Assembly (NCBI GenBank): GCA_951230915.1
Contig: OX579635.1
Coordinates: 37,262,001 to 37,326,000, forward strand
DNA: 64,000 nt
Source: Antitrichia curtipendula
Taxonomy: Eukaryota; Streptophyta; Bryopsida; Hypnales; Leucodontaceae
Direction: 5' to 3'
How positions within the stretch are numbered: the first letter of the stretch is position 1; each line of letters opens with the position of its first letter. Made by a program: the position numbers and the translations under genes. Below are positions 33,980-45,504 of the stretch, piece by piece. The notes beneath the pieces were generated by a model. The model made no database searches. It saw only the letters and a program-made list of their open reading frames with translations, and was not told the origin of the DNA.

Positions 33980-34170
33980 AATAGGGTGTACAACTCAACG
34001 GTTTAGGGTACAGGTTTGACGTTTCAGGGATTACAATATTATTCTGGGTTTAGGGTTTAGGATTCACGATATTAGGGTTTAGGGTTTAGGGTTTAGGGTC
34101 AACACATTAGGGAAAGACAACTTAGGGTACACGGGTTTAGGGTTTTAGGGTTTAGGGTTCACGGTAATAG
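33980..34170 (+). repeat. Interstitial telomere-like repeats (TTTAGGG type)
   Basis: Several exact TTTAGGG/TTAGGG units are interspersed with degenerate ones, for example about four units in 34,070-34,100 and three in 34,133-34,158. Degenerate 'ggttcacgg' and 'aggattcacgat' spacers separate the blocks. A further short piece is near 35,087. This is the canonical plant telomere unit but far from a chromosome end. Confidence 0.8.
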
Positions 34171-34462
34171 GATCCAGGGTCATGGTATTAACCAAAGTAA
34201 TAACCCAAGTATTGAATCTGGTTCGGAAATGCCTTATTGTATTGGTCAGCGACTAGGATACACAAATTATACGAGTAATTCCACTACCAAAGACAAACAT
34301 GTAGTTGAATTCATTATATCAAATGATGATGAATTTAAGAATATAACAAACGTTCATCCCAAGTAGTTACTTAGTGTGTAGAACATCTTTTGTAATTGTG
34401 GATCCAAATGTTTGCATTTCCATTCCAAATGTTTGTCCCAAAAAAGTGCTATCTTTCTAGAA

Positions 34463-34697
34463 GTTTGGAGATCCCTACAAACTTTTGTAAAAGAAAATGT
34501 GCTATTCGCCCCAAACATTAGGAAATGCCTCCAAACTTTTGTGAAAAAAATATGATATTCACGCCAAAGGTTAGGAGATCCCTCCAAACTTTTGTACAAA
34601 AAAATGTACTAATGGCCCCAAACGTTTGGAGATCCCTCCAAACTTTTTTTAAAAAAAATGTGCTATTTGCCCCAAACGTTTGGAGATCCCTCTGTCT
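34463..34697 (+). repeat. 54-bp tandem repeat, about 4.3 units
   Basis: Units start at 34,463, 34,517, 34,570, 34,624 and 34,678 (spacings 54, 53, 54 and 54). Each begins like gtttggagatccctccaaac and ends like ccccaaac. A-rich stretches give the open frames seen here; no protein is recognised. Confidence 0.85.
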
Positions 34698-34699
34698 AT

Positions 34700-37600
34700 T
34701 AAACTTCTATTCAAAAAATAGATATATCCAGAAATGGGCCTAAGTATTTTACCATATATACATATATTTTTATATAAAAAAAATATATTAATAAATTCAT
34801 TTCAGTCATATTAACCTCTTTTAGAAAGAATTACAGCTAATTGTGTTATACAACATTCGTTGGGGTTCGGAGGAGGGTTCAGGCTTTAGGTTTTACAGTG
34901 TTATAGGCCAACCACGTTCATAGAATTTTTAAATTTATATTGAATGATTATTTCTACATAAGAAGATAATTGGTGATTAACTTGTAGGCAAACTGTAGCA
35001 AACCCTGTGTTTTAAATTGATTGGAGAAGGATTAATATTTTCTAATTTTATGTACGAGCTAAGGTAAGAGGTGGCTGAGGGTTTAGGGTTCAAGGAGCCT
35101 TGCATTCAAAAATGGCCCTACATACAGCTGCGAAATGTATAGGAAGTACTCCTTAAATTGACCTTCTACAGTTAGCGAATGAATCCAGTCAAAATACTTC
35201 ATTGATTTTGAGAGCCATGTCTCATTTTCTTACCTATCCTCATCTATGTAGAGAAGTTCAAAGTAAACGGTTCATGGAAGCCCGGCCCGGGGCCATAAAC
35301 AAGTGCATATAATAGTAAACTGATTGAAAATAGATTCAATAAATAATTCAGTTTAGACTTTACTGAGTTCCTTTATGTGGAAAAATTCCTTTTTTTATTT
35401 TGGAAGATAGCTACAAATCTTTTAATGTTAATATGATTGTGTAGAAATCCAATTTTTTGAAAAAACTTCTAATACTATCCAAAGATCTTCCGATGTTTTG
35501 CAAAGATCTAGTGTCACATTTAAGGAATTTCGTTGTTAAGTGAATTATTCACTGAACATCCCAAGAATTTTAGATAAATAACGACATCAACAGCTCTTCC
35601 AACATTTGTATAGGTCTCTTGATATTTTACAATGGACTTTTTTGGAATTCCCTGTTCTAAAACTGATTTGGAGTTTTTCTTGTTTATTCCTATTAGTTTT
35701 TTTCATTTTATGTGTTTTTAGGTGTTCTAATTTCATTGAGGAGGGATCTTCAAAGAACCTGCCATTGTACATAAGGAAATTGTTGTACATAAGGAAGTTG
35801 TCGTTTTTTTGTGAACTCAAGGGATTTTTCATCAATTTTCTCTAAATCACCCTTATGCAATCCAAAGTGGTAGAATTTTCGCACGTCTCACATTTCATAG
35901 TTCTTTCCATGAGTCCTAATATTTGGTAGAATACAGAAGATGCAATTGTCCTATATGGATTGTTAAGAGTACCATAAGAAAGGACACATAAGACTTGTAA
36001 GATAGTTGTCAATCATTCAATTCTTAAGACAATGATTGCATTCTATTCACATAAATCTAGGACCGTTAAATTTGTATACTAACTGTCTTTAGATTATAAT
36101 CTAAGAAATTGAGAGGACTTCAAAATTGTTGAAACAAATGCGGCCAATCTATGTATTACTAGTATTTTGAACTCATGCAATCTAGAAAGGATATTGATAA
36201 AAAAAATTCAAAATTATGTACAAATGAATGAGATATATATTTAAAATCTTCATCTTAGTTAGATTGAAGCCTCCAAAATCTAGAAATACTATTCATTTTG
36301 CATAGTAAAATCTATCTTAAAGTTAGATTTCAGAGGCATAAATCTACATTCTAGAATATTGGATTTCAGATATTCAATTGATTTGGAGGTTGGGTCATCT
36401 TCTAATAACACTAAAAAATGCATGGATTATCTCCTAATCACCTTTTTTTCCCCCAATGACCATTATGAATTATGTGATATTCAAAAGTCTAGCAGTCGAC
36501 GTAAAATGTGGCTTGCAATTTTTAAATTTGGAGTGATTGAATACATTTAAGATTGTTCAATAAACTTTCATTATTTCATCATAGTAAGGATCCAAAAGAT
36601 ATAATTTTCAAATGAATGTTAAATAATATTATTGAATATACAATATAGATCATGTATTCATTCCATAATATATTGCATTATTGTTTTAGACCTACATATT
36701 AATGATATACGATGTACAAATGATTACAAGCAATGTTTGATTTAAAAGTAATATGATTGGACCATGAATACCACTTGAAACAAATTAGTATGTTCAAATT
36801 AAAAACTTCAAGTGAACCCCTCAATGTGAGCTAAGTGTAAATCCCTAAGAGTGTTTTTAAAACCCCTAGTGCCTCACAAACTGTGTTTTTAAAACCCCTC
36901 AGTATGAAAGACTTAGTCGTGAGTTCTCGCTTTCTGAAAATTATAATTGTAATATTGTCTAACTCGAGACATTCAATTCTTTTTCTCCCCGTTATTTTCC
37001 TATTTGTTTTACATATTTGTTGGTTTTGCAAATCAGAAATGATGAAGTCATTATGCATTTACATCCAAAAATTAATGTCAACATTGAGCAAGTCATGTTA
37101 GCAGGGTTACACGTTTAAGAGAGCAACAATTTAAACTGAATGTGGTCTCTCAAATGGATCATGACATAATGTTTTTATTTCTGCTTAATATGTGTTTTTA
37201 TTATTATTTTTCTTCTCAAATTTTTAAAATTAATTAATTAATTTTTTTTTTCTTTTTGGGCATTCTGTTTATTTTATTTTATTTTATTTTATTTCATTTT
37301 TAAAAAAAATTTAAAATTAAATTTTTTTTTTTAATTTTTAAATTTCTTTTTTTCTTTTTGGGCATTCTGTTTATTTTATTTTATTTTATTTCATTTTTAA
37401 ATATATATTAATTTTTTTTAAATTTTTTTTTTTTAAATTTTTTTAAATTTTTTTCTTTTGGGGCATTCTGTTTGTTTAATTTAATTTAATTTTTAAAATT
37501 TTAAAATTTTTTTCCATTTATCCAAATTATAAATATGAATATACAAAATAGATCACGTATTCATTTGATAGGATACGACATCATGATTTGAGGCCCACAT

Positions 37601-38320
37601 GATTGTAAATGATGTACAATTGGTTACTTGCAATGTTTTGAGTTGACACATGGACCATGAATACCATTTTTCACCCTAAAAATTTAAATAACATGTTTAA
37701 ATTAAATTAGTTTATTCACTTTAGTTAGTGTGAGCTAAGTGTAAGCCCCTTAGTGTGTTTATAATCCTCCTAAGTGTGAAGGACTTAATTTATATGAGTC
37801 CTTACTTTCTAGAAATTATAATTTCATTTACTTGAGACATACATATTTTTTACTCCCCATTTTTTTTCTCTTTGTCTGACAAATTTTTTTCGTGCCATTC
37901 ATTACAAATGACAAATTTCTTATGCTTTGAGTGACTTCTCTATTTATAAGATTTTGGAAGTTTGTCATTTTAAAGGTGCATAATAAACTAAGCCCCAGAC
38001 TAAGTTTAATTTTTTGGTCGGCATCTTCTTTTTAATTTTTAAATTTATCAAAATTCTTGTTATTCTTTTAAGTTTTTCTAAATCGAAGAATTTTAGAAAT
38101 TATTCCCTTCAAGTTTTGAATTTCTTCTTGAATTTTTTTTCCCTCGGCTTGCTTTTATATTTTTAATTTTTTTTTTCCTTTTTTCAGATTTCTCTTTCTC
38201 TAAGTTTCTTGTTCTCTTTTATCAATTTCATTTTTTCATTAATTTATCCCATTTTTATTTTAACAAATGCCCTACAAATTGTGTTAAGATCATAAAAGAA
38301 TTAAAAAAATGCGGCCTCGC
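34700..38320. repeat. AT-rich repeat block inside the giant element
   Basis: Two similar segments of about 350 bp (36,640-37,000 and 37,540-37,880) share 'tgtgagctaagtgtaa' and 'ctttctgaaaattataattg' type blocks. Between them a T-rich tract has three units (near 37,254, 37,358 and 37,459) of 'tttttgggcattctgttt' followed by (TTTTA)n. 35,400-36,370 is similar in inverse orientation to 63,200-63,740. No gene is recognised. The lack of element palindromes suggests that this is a later insertion. Confidence 0.55.
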
Positions 38321-38399
38321 TGCCAACAAGGGGGACATTGGCAAAATTAAGGAGACCTACACTTAACCGAATCTCTAATAAACATCTACTTAACCTCTA

Positions 38400-38930
38400 C
38401 TTAACACCTACTTAATCATGACCTCTATACCCCTACTTGTCTCATCAACCCAGACTGACATAGCATTCAATATCCCTGGTGGAGCGGCGCAGTATTGAGT
38501 GGTTCTGCTCCACCTGGCAAACTTTAACCACGAGGTCGCCCGTTGCCCCCGGATGGCCTTCACTTGTTTTCTTCGGCTGCTGCTCCGTTGTTCTTCCTGA
38601 CTCGCCGCTCCGCTACCGATTCTCGTAGCTGTAGCTGGAGTTTTGAAATCAATAAAGGGGCGTTCTCGATTGAGTCGGTGTAACTTTCTGATATCTTCGT
38701 TAGTTTCATCGTGCGCATCAGTTTGGGAGGCGCTCCACCATTGCGCGCTGTCCGCTGCAACTCGGAGGCAAGTTGGAGAAGAAGGTTTCTGTTTTGCCGA
38801 GGAAGAGGGAGAGCGGGAGCGGGATCCCTCACAGGTACTGTGAAGTCGGATGTCTTCACTTATCCCCGTGAGGCGCAGGCGGAGGCGCAAGGTAGCACTT
38901 CAATCATCAAGCATTATTCAAACACAATCT
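38400..38930. other. GC-rich island before the right-hand gene module
   Basis: Composition rises sharply from AT-rich to GC-rich with many CpG. Open frames on both strands (up to 160 codons on the minus strand) are Arg/Ser-rich and typical of chance ORFs in GC-rich DNA. It could be a promoter and 5' leader for the plus-strand genes downstream, but I see no direct promoter motif. Confidence 0.35.
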
Positions 38931-40067
38931 AAGTAAGTCCCCCCCTCTACGGTCCTGCCTCGATTAGTTTTCTTCAATTCGTAGTTCACGGTAGACCTCA
39001 GTTCCATGACGTAACTATGATTGTATTTTTTCAACTTTACATGTCGCAACTGCACTGCCTTGAGTGAATCACATTCAATTAGTTTGGAACTAGGCAGTCA
39101 CAGGGAGGGAGTATCGCTGCTTGTTACTGGAAAGGGAACTGCAGAAATTACAGACAAACGGGGTTGTCGCCATATTCAATCTTTAGTATTCTTGGCATTG
39201 TAGTTCAATCTAGTGTACAATGAAAGTTAACTTTCTTCAATCACCAGTAACGTTAACTCTCTTCTCCTACCAAATGAATCCATTAAATGAGTTTGACGCT
39301 TGGAATGAATGCAAATATTAATCCTTGAATGTGAGCGCGTTCTTGATGTCATTTTGCACTAGGCATGAGCGCATACCTGTAGAACTATGGGTCTCACTGG
39401 AATTAGACACCTCAAATGAATTCTTACAATTGCTGTCATTTTGATTCTATCTACGTTGAGTACCCGCTTGAAGGCAGGGTTTACGTTTGTATAGAGTTGC
39501 GGGCGTGTATTGCGAACTGTGTAATTGCTCACTGTCTGTCTTGGTCACTGCCCATGTTCAATTGTCTCACTTAACTTAACACACTTTCAGTGCCGATTAA
39601 GGCTCACCGTGATGGAGAAATCAAGCACTTACCATGTCGTTTTATAACTGAAATTTTACAGGAAGTAGTCGACTGTCTCCCACTGTTCCAAGGCGTACAC
39701 TCGTGTGGAATTTCAATCCAGGGCAATGGCATCATCCTCGGGGCGCGCAAAAGTCCCAGCAGAAGTCCTCCGATTCTGGAACAACCCATAAGTATCTGAC
39801 TCAGTTTTCGTACTTGTAATTCAAGACATTTCATTCGTATGAATGGCTCTCAACTGTTATTGGGGTGAATGCAAATCAATGTACGAATCTGTGGATGCCC
39901 TAATTTAGACTAACAGGAGATCCCCCGGTACTAGTGACCTAGAGCTTCAAAGTAGTTCCACCGCAGCCATGTACAATTATCAGATTCATAAGAGTATCAG
40001 GAGATTTCCCGATGTCCTTAAGTGATGTACGACTTCCATGGACGCTTCGTAGCTTCAGTTGTAAGAG
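38931..40067 (+). other. Spacer with possible first exon of the ParB-motif gene
   Basis: No clear gene. An ATG near 39,726 opens MASSSGRAKVPAEVLRFWNN, ending at a TAA directly followed by a donor-like gtatct. It might be a decayed first exon of the downstream gene, but phase does not obviously fit the acceptor at 41,617. Degenerate palindromes occur near 39,914 and at 39,996-40,016. Confidence 0.3.
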
Positions 40068-41490
40068 ATTATCGTGAGATATCAGAATGGTTAATATCAT
40101 TATACAACGGCAAGCATGCTTGGCAGCTTTACGTCGAAACGAGCTCCGTAATATTTCACGTTGAAAGTGTAGTCCCAGTTTCGACACATATTAGCCTCAG
40201 CTCCGAAATAGAATGTCGAAATCCCACGGTCACTTATACTAACAAACCATTAAAGAGTAGAGAGTGTGACTACTATCACAAGTTCGGACCGTCATATCTC
40301 ACGGTCGCTGGAATTGATATCCTCCCAGCCATAGCAAGTAGTACCTTCACCTACGAATTTGGATCGAGATATCTCATGGTCGCTGATACGGATATCCTAT
40401 CAGCAGAGGTCGTAGTACCGGCACTTTCCAAGTATGACCGTGATATCCCACGGTCCCTCATGTAAGTGCACATCCAACCATCACACAGAGTACCTGTCAG
40501 TCTAACAGAGGACCGTGATATATCACGATCACCTAAATAAGTGTCAGACCAACCTCGTAACATAGTACCATCAACTGCAACAGAGGACCGTGATATCTCA
40601 TGATCCCTCATGTAATTCTACCAACCGATTAAGAGAGTACCTTGAACTCCAGTAAAGGATCGTGATATCTCACGGTCCCACATGTAAGTGCACATCCAAC
40701 CCTTACACAGAGTACCTGCCACTCTAACAGAGGACCGTGATATCTCACGGTCTCTCATATAATTCTAGCAACGTCCTCACAGAGTACCTATGACTATAAT
40801 AGTCGATCGTGAGATATCACGGTCTCTCATTAAATTCCACCAACCTTTTAAGAGAGTACCTTGAACACCTGTAGAGGATCGTGATATCTCACGGTCCCTC
40901 ATGTAATTGTCCTACCAACCATCATACAAAGTACCTGTCAGTCTAACAGAGGACCGTAATATATCACAATCACCTAAATGAGTATCAGACCAACCTCGTC
41001 ACATAGTACCATCAACTGTAACAGAGGACCGTGATATCTCACGGTCCCTCATGTAATTCTACCAACCCATTATGAGAGTACCTTGAACTGAAGTAGGGGA
41101 TCGTGATATCTCACGGTCCCTCATGTAAGTGCACATCCAACCATCACACAGAGTACCTGTCATTCAAACAGAGGACCGTGATATCTCACGGTCTCTCATA
41201 TAATTCTAGCAACCTCCTCACAGAGTACCTATGACTATAATTGATGACCGTGAGATATCACGGTCCCTCATTAAATTCCACCAACCTTCTGAGAGAGTAC
41301 CTTGAACTGCAGTACTTGATCGTGATATGTCACGGTCCCTCATATAATTGTCCTACCAACCTTCACATAGGAAACCTTTGACACGAACAAAGGACCGTGA
41401 TATCTCACGATCCTTCATATAATTGTCCTGCCGAATTCCTGACAAACTACCTTTCACTATAACTGAGGACCGTGATATGTCACGTTCCAT
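40068..41490. repeat. Palindrome array, ~73.5-bp period with 441-bp higher-order repeat
   Basis: Fifteen regular monomers start at about 40,436, 40,510, 40,585, 40,657, 40,732, 40,804, 40,876, 40,951, 41,026, 41,098, 41,173, 41,245, 41,317, 41,392 and 41,466, preceded by degenerate ones. Each has a hairpin-forming core with arms GGACCGTGA and TCACGGTCC around TATC (GATC and inverted-centre variants occur), then a spacer with a conserved 'agtacc'. From 40,510 the spacings run 75, 72, 75, 72, 72, 75 and then repeat. Spacer sequences also recur every sixth monomer, so the higher-order unit is 441 bp. No frame stays open across the array. Confidence 0.93.
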
Positions 41491-41617
41491 CTTCGTCGCA
41501 GTCATTATGCCCTGTCACGTAGTACCATCGTTAAATGCTATCACAACTTCTGATAAATAGATTTTCAGGATAGTATTGCATTGCAGTAGTGCTAACCAAT
41601 AAAACCGACATGCTGCA

Positions 41618-44600
41618 GGGAGAACGTCTTACGTGAATGGTCCGACGACTATGCGCCTAAAAAACTCGCAATTTTCATCGACAACTGGGTGCATATGTTC
41701 CGTTACACTGGAAATCATCGGCCAGGAGCAGTTTTCCGTTGCGACAGTAAAATTACAGCTTGGGGTATTGAGCGGAAAGTGGGGCAGGATGGACTTACTT
41801 CGATCCTTCCCAAACTAGAGTACAACGATAAGATTCACCCTACGGCGGGGTTGGACATCGTAGAGATGCAGGGACTGGATAACTGCACTGCTCTCCTTGT
41901 GATTGTTGAGAAGGTACCAAAGTCCGACGAGTCGAAGACATATGGGCTCATCCTAGATTACGAGAAGCTGCGTCTGGACATGTGCGAGAGCATCACTCAG
42001 AGGGGAATGCTCAACTCCAAGGACGATTCGCATTTCTTCACCCCCGCTGAATTGAAGACGGAATGGAACATTATCGATGAGGACCGCCACGAATCCAATC
42101 CCTCTAAAGCAATTGTTGTGATTGCGCCTCCAGCTCCGTCCCCGAAGAAAAGAGCGCAGAAGCGAAAATCGATTGTCGGAGCGCCAGGGGACGATGTGGT
42201 AGTTGAAGCACCCGGGATAGCCAAGAGGGTGAGAGGGCCAAACCTTAGTATTCACAAATGCGTGAACATGACGGAAAATGAAGTGAACAGGCTCACGCCG
42301 GATCAAATGAAGGCAATGAACGCCCTGTACAAGTCAGTGTTCAAGCCAATGTACGCTTGGGGGAAGAAGCCACTGGTGGATGCTTTGGGTGATCCGATAC
42401 GTGTGCACTACAAGTACCTGCACGAAGCGCCAGCATGAAGATTTGTCTACAGAGGAGTGAATAAAGACCGGCAGGTTGGAATTGAGAACCGAATCCGCAT
42501 CGATTCGGACTATGAGTCTGCAAACAGATTCATTACCGTTCTTCCCCTAAAGCGCGGTCCTTACGGGGAAATGAAGGTGGTGGACTACTATCACGCCTGC
42601 CCAAAACGAGAACTCCTTACGAGTACAACGCACTATTGGATAATTGGCGGTCAACATACTGTGGCGGCGCACAGGAAACTGGTTGAGAATGGTGAAATTC
42701 CAGACTGTGACAAGAACATGACCTCCACCTTCAACATTATTCCAATGTGGTCACCCGAAGATAAGTCCCTAGACATTATGCACCTCTCCAAGGCACTGAA
42801 CCAGAACATTGCTGGAGAGCAGAAGGAACAGACCTTTCTAACGCAGCTTGTGCACGCACGCCTGAAATGGAGGGATATGGGTAGCCCGCAGCCATCCCTT
42901 ATGGGAAGAGCACACTCGAAAGAGTATCTTGTAAGTATTTCTCCAAACTGTTTCACTTCGTGCTTTTACTTCAATTTCTGTTCGCCGCGAGGGAGACCGT
43001 GACATATCACGATCGATCTAAGTGCACATACACCAAAACTATAACCGTGATATCTTACGATGCTGACATGAAGCACCATGAAATTGTTTCCATATCTATC
43101 GATTGCATCTGACAGATTCAGTGTTAATGAACAGGACTATATTCCAGTGATGGCAACTATCTTCACTAGTGTGAAGGGCAATGACTCTCCCGATTTGAGG
43201 ATTCCGCTTGTCTTCATGGAGAATGATTCCGATGGACAAATGGGTTAAAATCGAGAAGAAGTTCCTCGATTATGGCCTACCAGACGGCACTCCTTTCGAT
43301 TCGAAGAAGAAGAGGAAACCTCTCGCGCAAAATGATTTCAAGCCGCTGTATGGGCTCCGGACGGAGGACATTAACTATCTGGCTGACCTGGTGGATAAGA
43401 AGAAGGTATGCATGAAGAATTCCAAGGCAAAGGCCGGGCTGAACATGACCAGCCTCGTCGCCGCAGGTGTTAGACTTTGACTAGTGAGGGGCATTCAGAA
43501 CGAGCTTATGTTTGTTTATCGCCAGCATCCGTTGCCTAGCAAGGCAAAGGAGTACGTCCCTTACACATCAGTGGAATGGGATAAGTTTGCGGAGGAAAAA
43601 AAGATCACCAGATCGCAACTTGAATTCTGGGTGGACAAAACCAACGACACCGAACTGGGAAAGAAATGGTTGATAGGGCGCACAAAAAATCTTAACAAGT
43701 CGACCGACCCAGACCAGTGCCCACAGTCGGTGAAGGCGATGTGGTCGTCTTTCTTCAATGCCCATGCCAAAGCAGCTGTGGAAGAGGTACTTGACCAGAA
43801 ATTTGCAGATAATTACTTTTGCGCGGTTATGGACGAGAGGAGCTGGAATATCAGCACTATTCTAGCTGACCCTGCCGTCAAATCATGGCGGGGCCAAGAC
43901 AAACCGCATATATATTTTTGGTTTTTGTTCGAGGTCATGACTGGTGGGCCTCGGGCAAAATTGTTGGAGAATTATAAGCTCAAGAGACTATTTGATGCTA
44001 TCGAATACAAGGACGCAACTCGGAATATCTTGAGGGCCCGATCTCCAGCAGTGCTCATCACGGATGCTCAAGGATTCCACGACATTCTCTGTCATTTGCA
44101 GAGGCGGGTGGAGGATAGCAAGGTCCGGGTCTGGGACTGGCACCTCATAACCTACGTTCCGAAACTTGGACACGGCTTCCCGGCCTCTGCTACCGGAAAT
44201 GCATACAGCGTGTTCCTCGTCTTCCTATTTGGATACAACGAGGGCCAGGATAAGCAGAGTTGCTTCAACAGTTTCTTCACCGGCCAAACTGCACCCATGG
44301 AAGCAGTCTACAGAGCCCAAGACTTGTCCGATGATAATGCTTTCTATAGGCGACGTCCAAGGCCTTGGCTAATGATCTCCACTGCGCTAGTGATATTCGG
44401 TGATCCCATGATTGATAACATGGTGGTCGTGAATGTTAATGGCGGTGCGGAGTTCACGTTTCTGGGAGTGGTAAGTTCTATATCATTCTTCTTTTCCTGA
44501 ATTACGAGGATTTATAGTGCAACCTTTATCAGCCATTCTCATTTGTGCTCTGCTTTGTGTTTCATCAGTGGGCCGGTGCAAAGGTACTGGAATTGGTGGA

Positions 44601-44826
44601 TTCTTTGGACGCCAAGGAGTCGACTCTTCTGGTCGCCAGATCGATTTGGGACACACATCATCCGGCACCCCCACCCGCTGGTTACGTCGATGAAGTACCC
44701 TTAGACGACAACATCGACATCCATAGCGCAAATTCTAAAGAGACCGACAATGATCCGGATCAGGAGTACTCCTCGTACAGCAAAGAAGATACAATTCAAC
44801 CGCCCGTCGTGAAGAAGGTTGGCTAA
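41618..44826 (+). pseudogene. Large gene with ParB/DGQHR-like motif, broken
   Basis: Exons: 41,618-42,930 (acceptor tgctgcag, donor ctt|gtaagt), 43,135-44,470 (acceptor gaacag, donor gtg|gtaagt) and 44,569 to about 44,820. Breaks: TGA at 42,436-42,438, a frame change between 43,199 and 43,248, and TGA at 43,478-43,480. Each stop lies in an otherwise continuous frame. The segment 42,590-42,900 reads YYHACPKRELL, then HYWIIGGQHTVAAHRKL (42,637-42,687) and LNQNIAGEQKEQTFL. The GGQHT...A..K core resembles the ParB/DGQHR fold, in which this loop binds nucleotide or DNA. 43,900-44,470 contains VRVWDWHLITYVPK and NAYSVFLVFLFGYNEG, followed in the next exon by VWAGAKVLELVD. That order is reminiscent of a permuted amino-methyltransferase, but no DPPY-type motif is visible, so this part stays unassigned. 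KRKS/KKRAQKR patches suggest nuclear localisation. Confidence 0.5.
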
Positions 44827-45504
44827 CTTGTAGTGAGACCATGAGATATCACGATGCAGCTAGGCAATGCAAAAGTAGCATGCCTCGTGAAGGGCCTCCA
44901 CAATTTCACAGTGCGAAACTATTTGTTGTGTAATGTAGGGGGCTACTAATGTACTGAATTGTTGACAAGAATATGTCTTCACCTAATGTGATTAGCCCGA
45001 GGGTAAGTTCGTTAGGGAATGGGGGATTATGTTATCTTCCAGCTCTGTTTAATAGCTTTCTATGGAGCCTGTCACACAGTTGGTGTCCAAAACCTGTGAC
45101 ATTTAGTTATTCAGAACGTGACTTCTATCAGGTGCTGAGGTATTATACTGGCAGTGTTATAGTGTGTGCTGAGTTTTATATTATGATTTAAGCTAAAGAA
45201 CCTGGCGAAGGAAGCACAAAGGACTGCTTGCTATCCTATTATAGATTTCCGGATTGCAGGGTTGATAAGGACTGCATTGTACGGTTTGCAACTAGAATGA
45301 GATGATCACACAGAGTGTCATCATTTCGAGTGCCCCAGTTGTAGAGCGGAAACAACTTATCCTAAAATAGAAAAGTATTAGTTTTACTTTCCTGAAGGGG
45401 TGTCTCCGAGTGGCATTAGGATTTCCCAGTTCTGTCCTAATGTTACATCTTCCCCGTTTTGATGGCATTATTTCTAACTCAGTGGAATTTGTGAATTGTC
45501 GCAG

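Noticed and set aside
34354..34743. Open frames of 72-82 codons on both strands
   Set aside because: Generated by the 54-bp tandem repeat, whose length is a multiple of three; repeated low-information peptide.
38408..38890. 160-codon minus-strand open frame
   Set aside because: Arg/Ser-rich product from a CpG-rich patch with overlapping open frames on both strands, no domain and no splice context.
40022..40465. 147-codon open frame at the start of the palindrome array
   Set aside because: It is made of array monomers, has no recognisable domain, and closes as the regular monomers begin.
40436..41490. CRISPR array
   Set aside because: Regular palindromic repeats with spacers look superficially similar, but the spacers are related to each other in a higher-order pattern, the host is a plant, and no cas genes are present.
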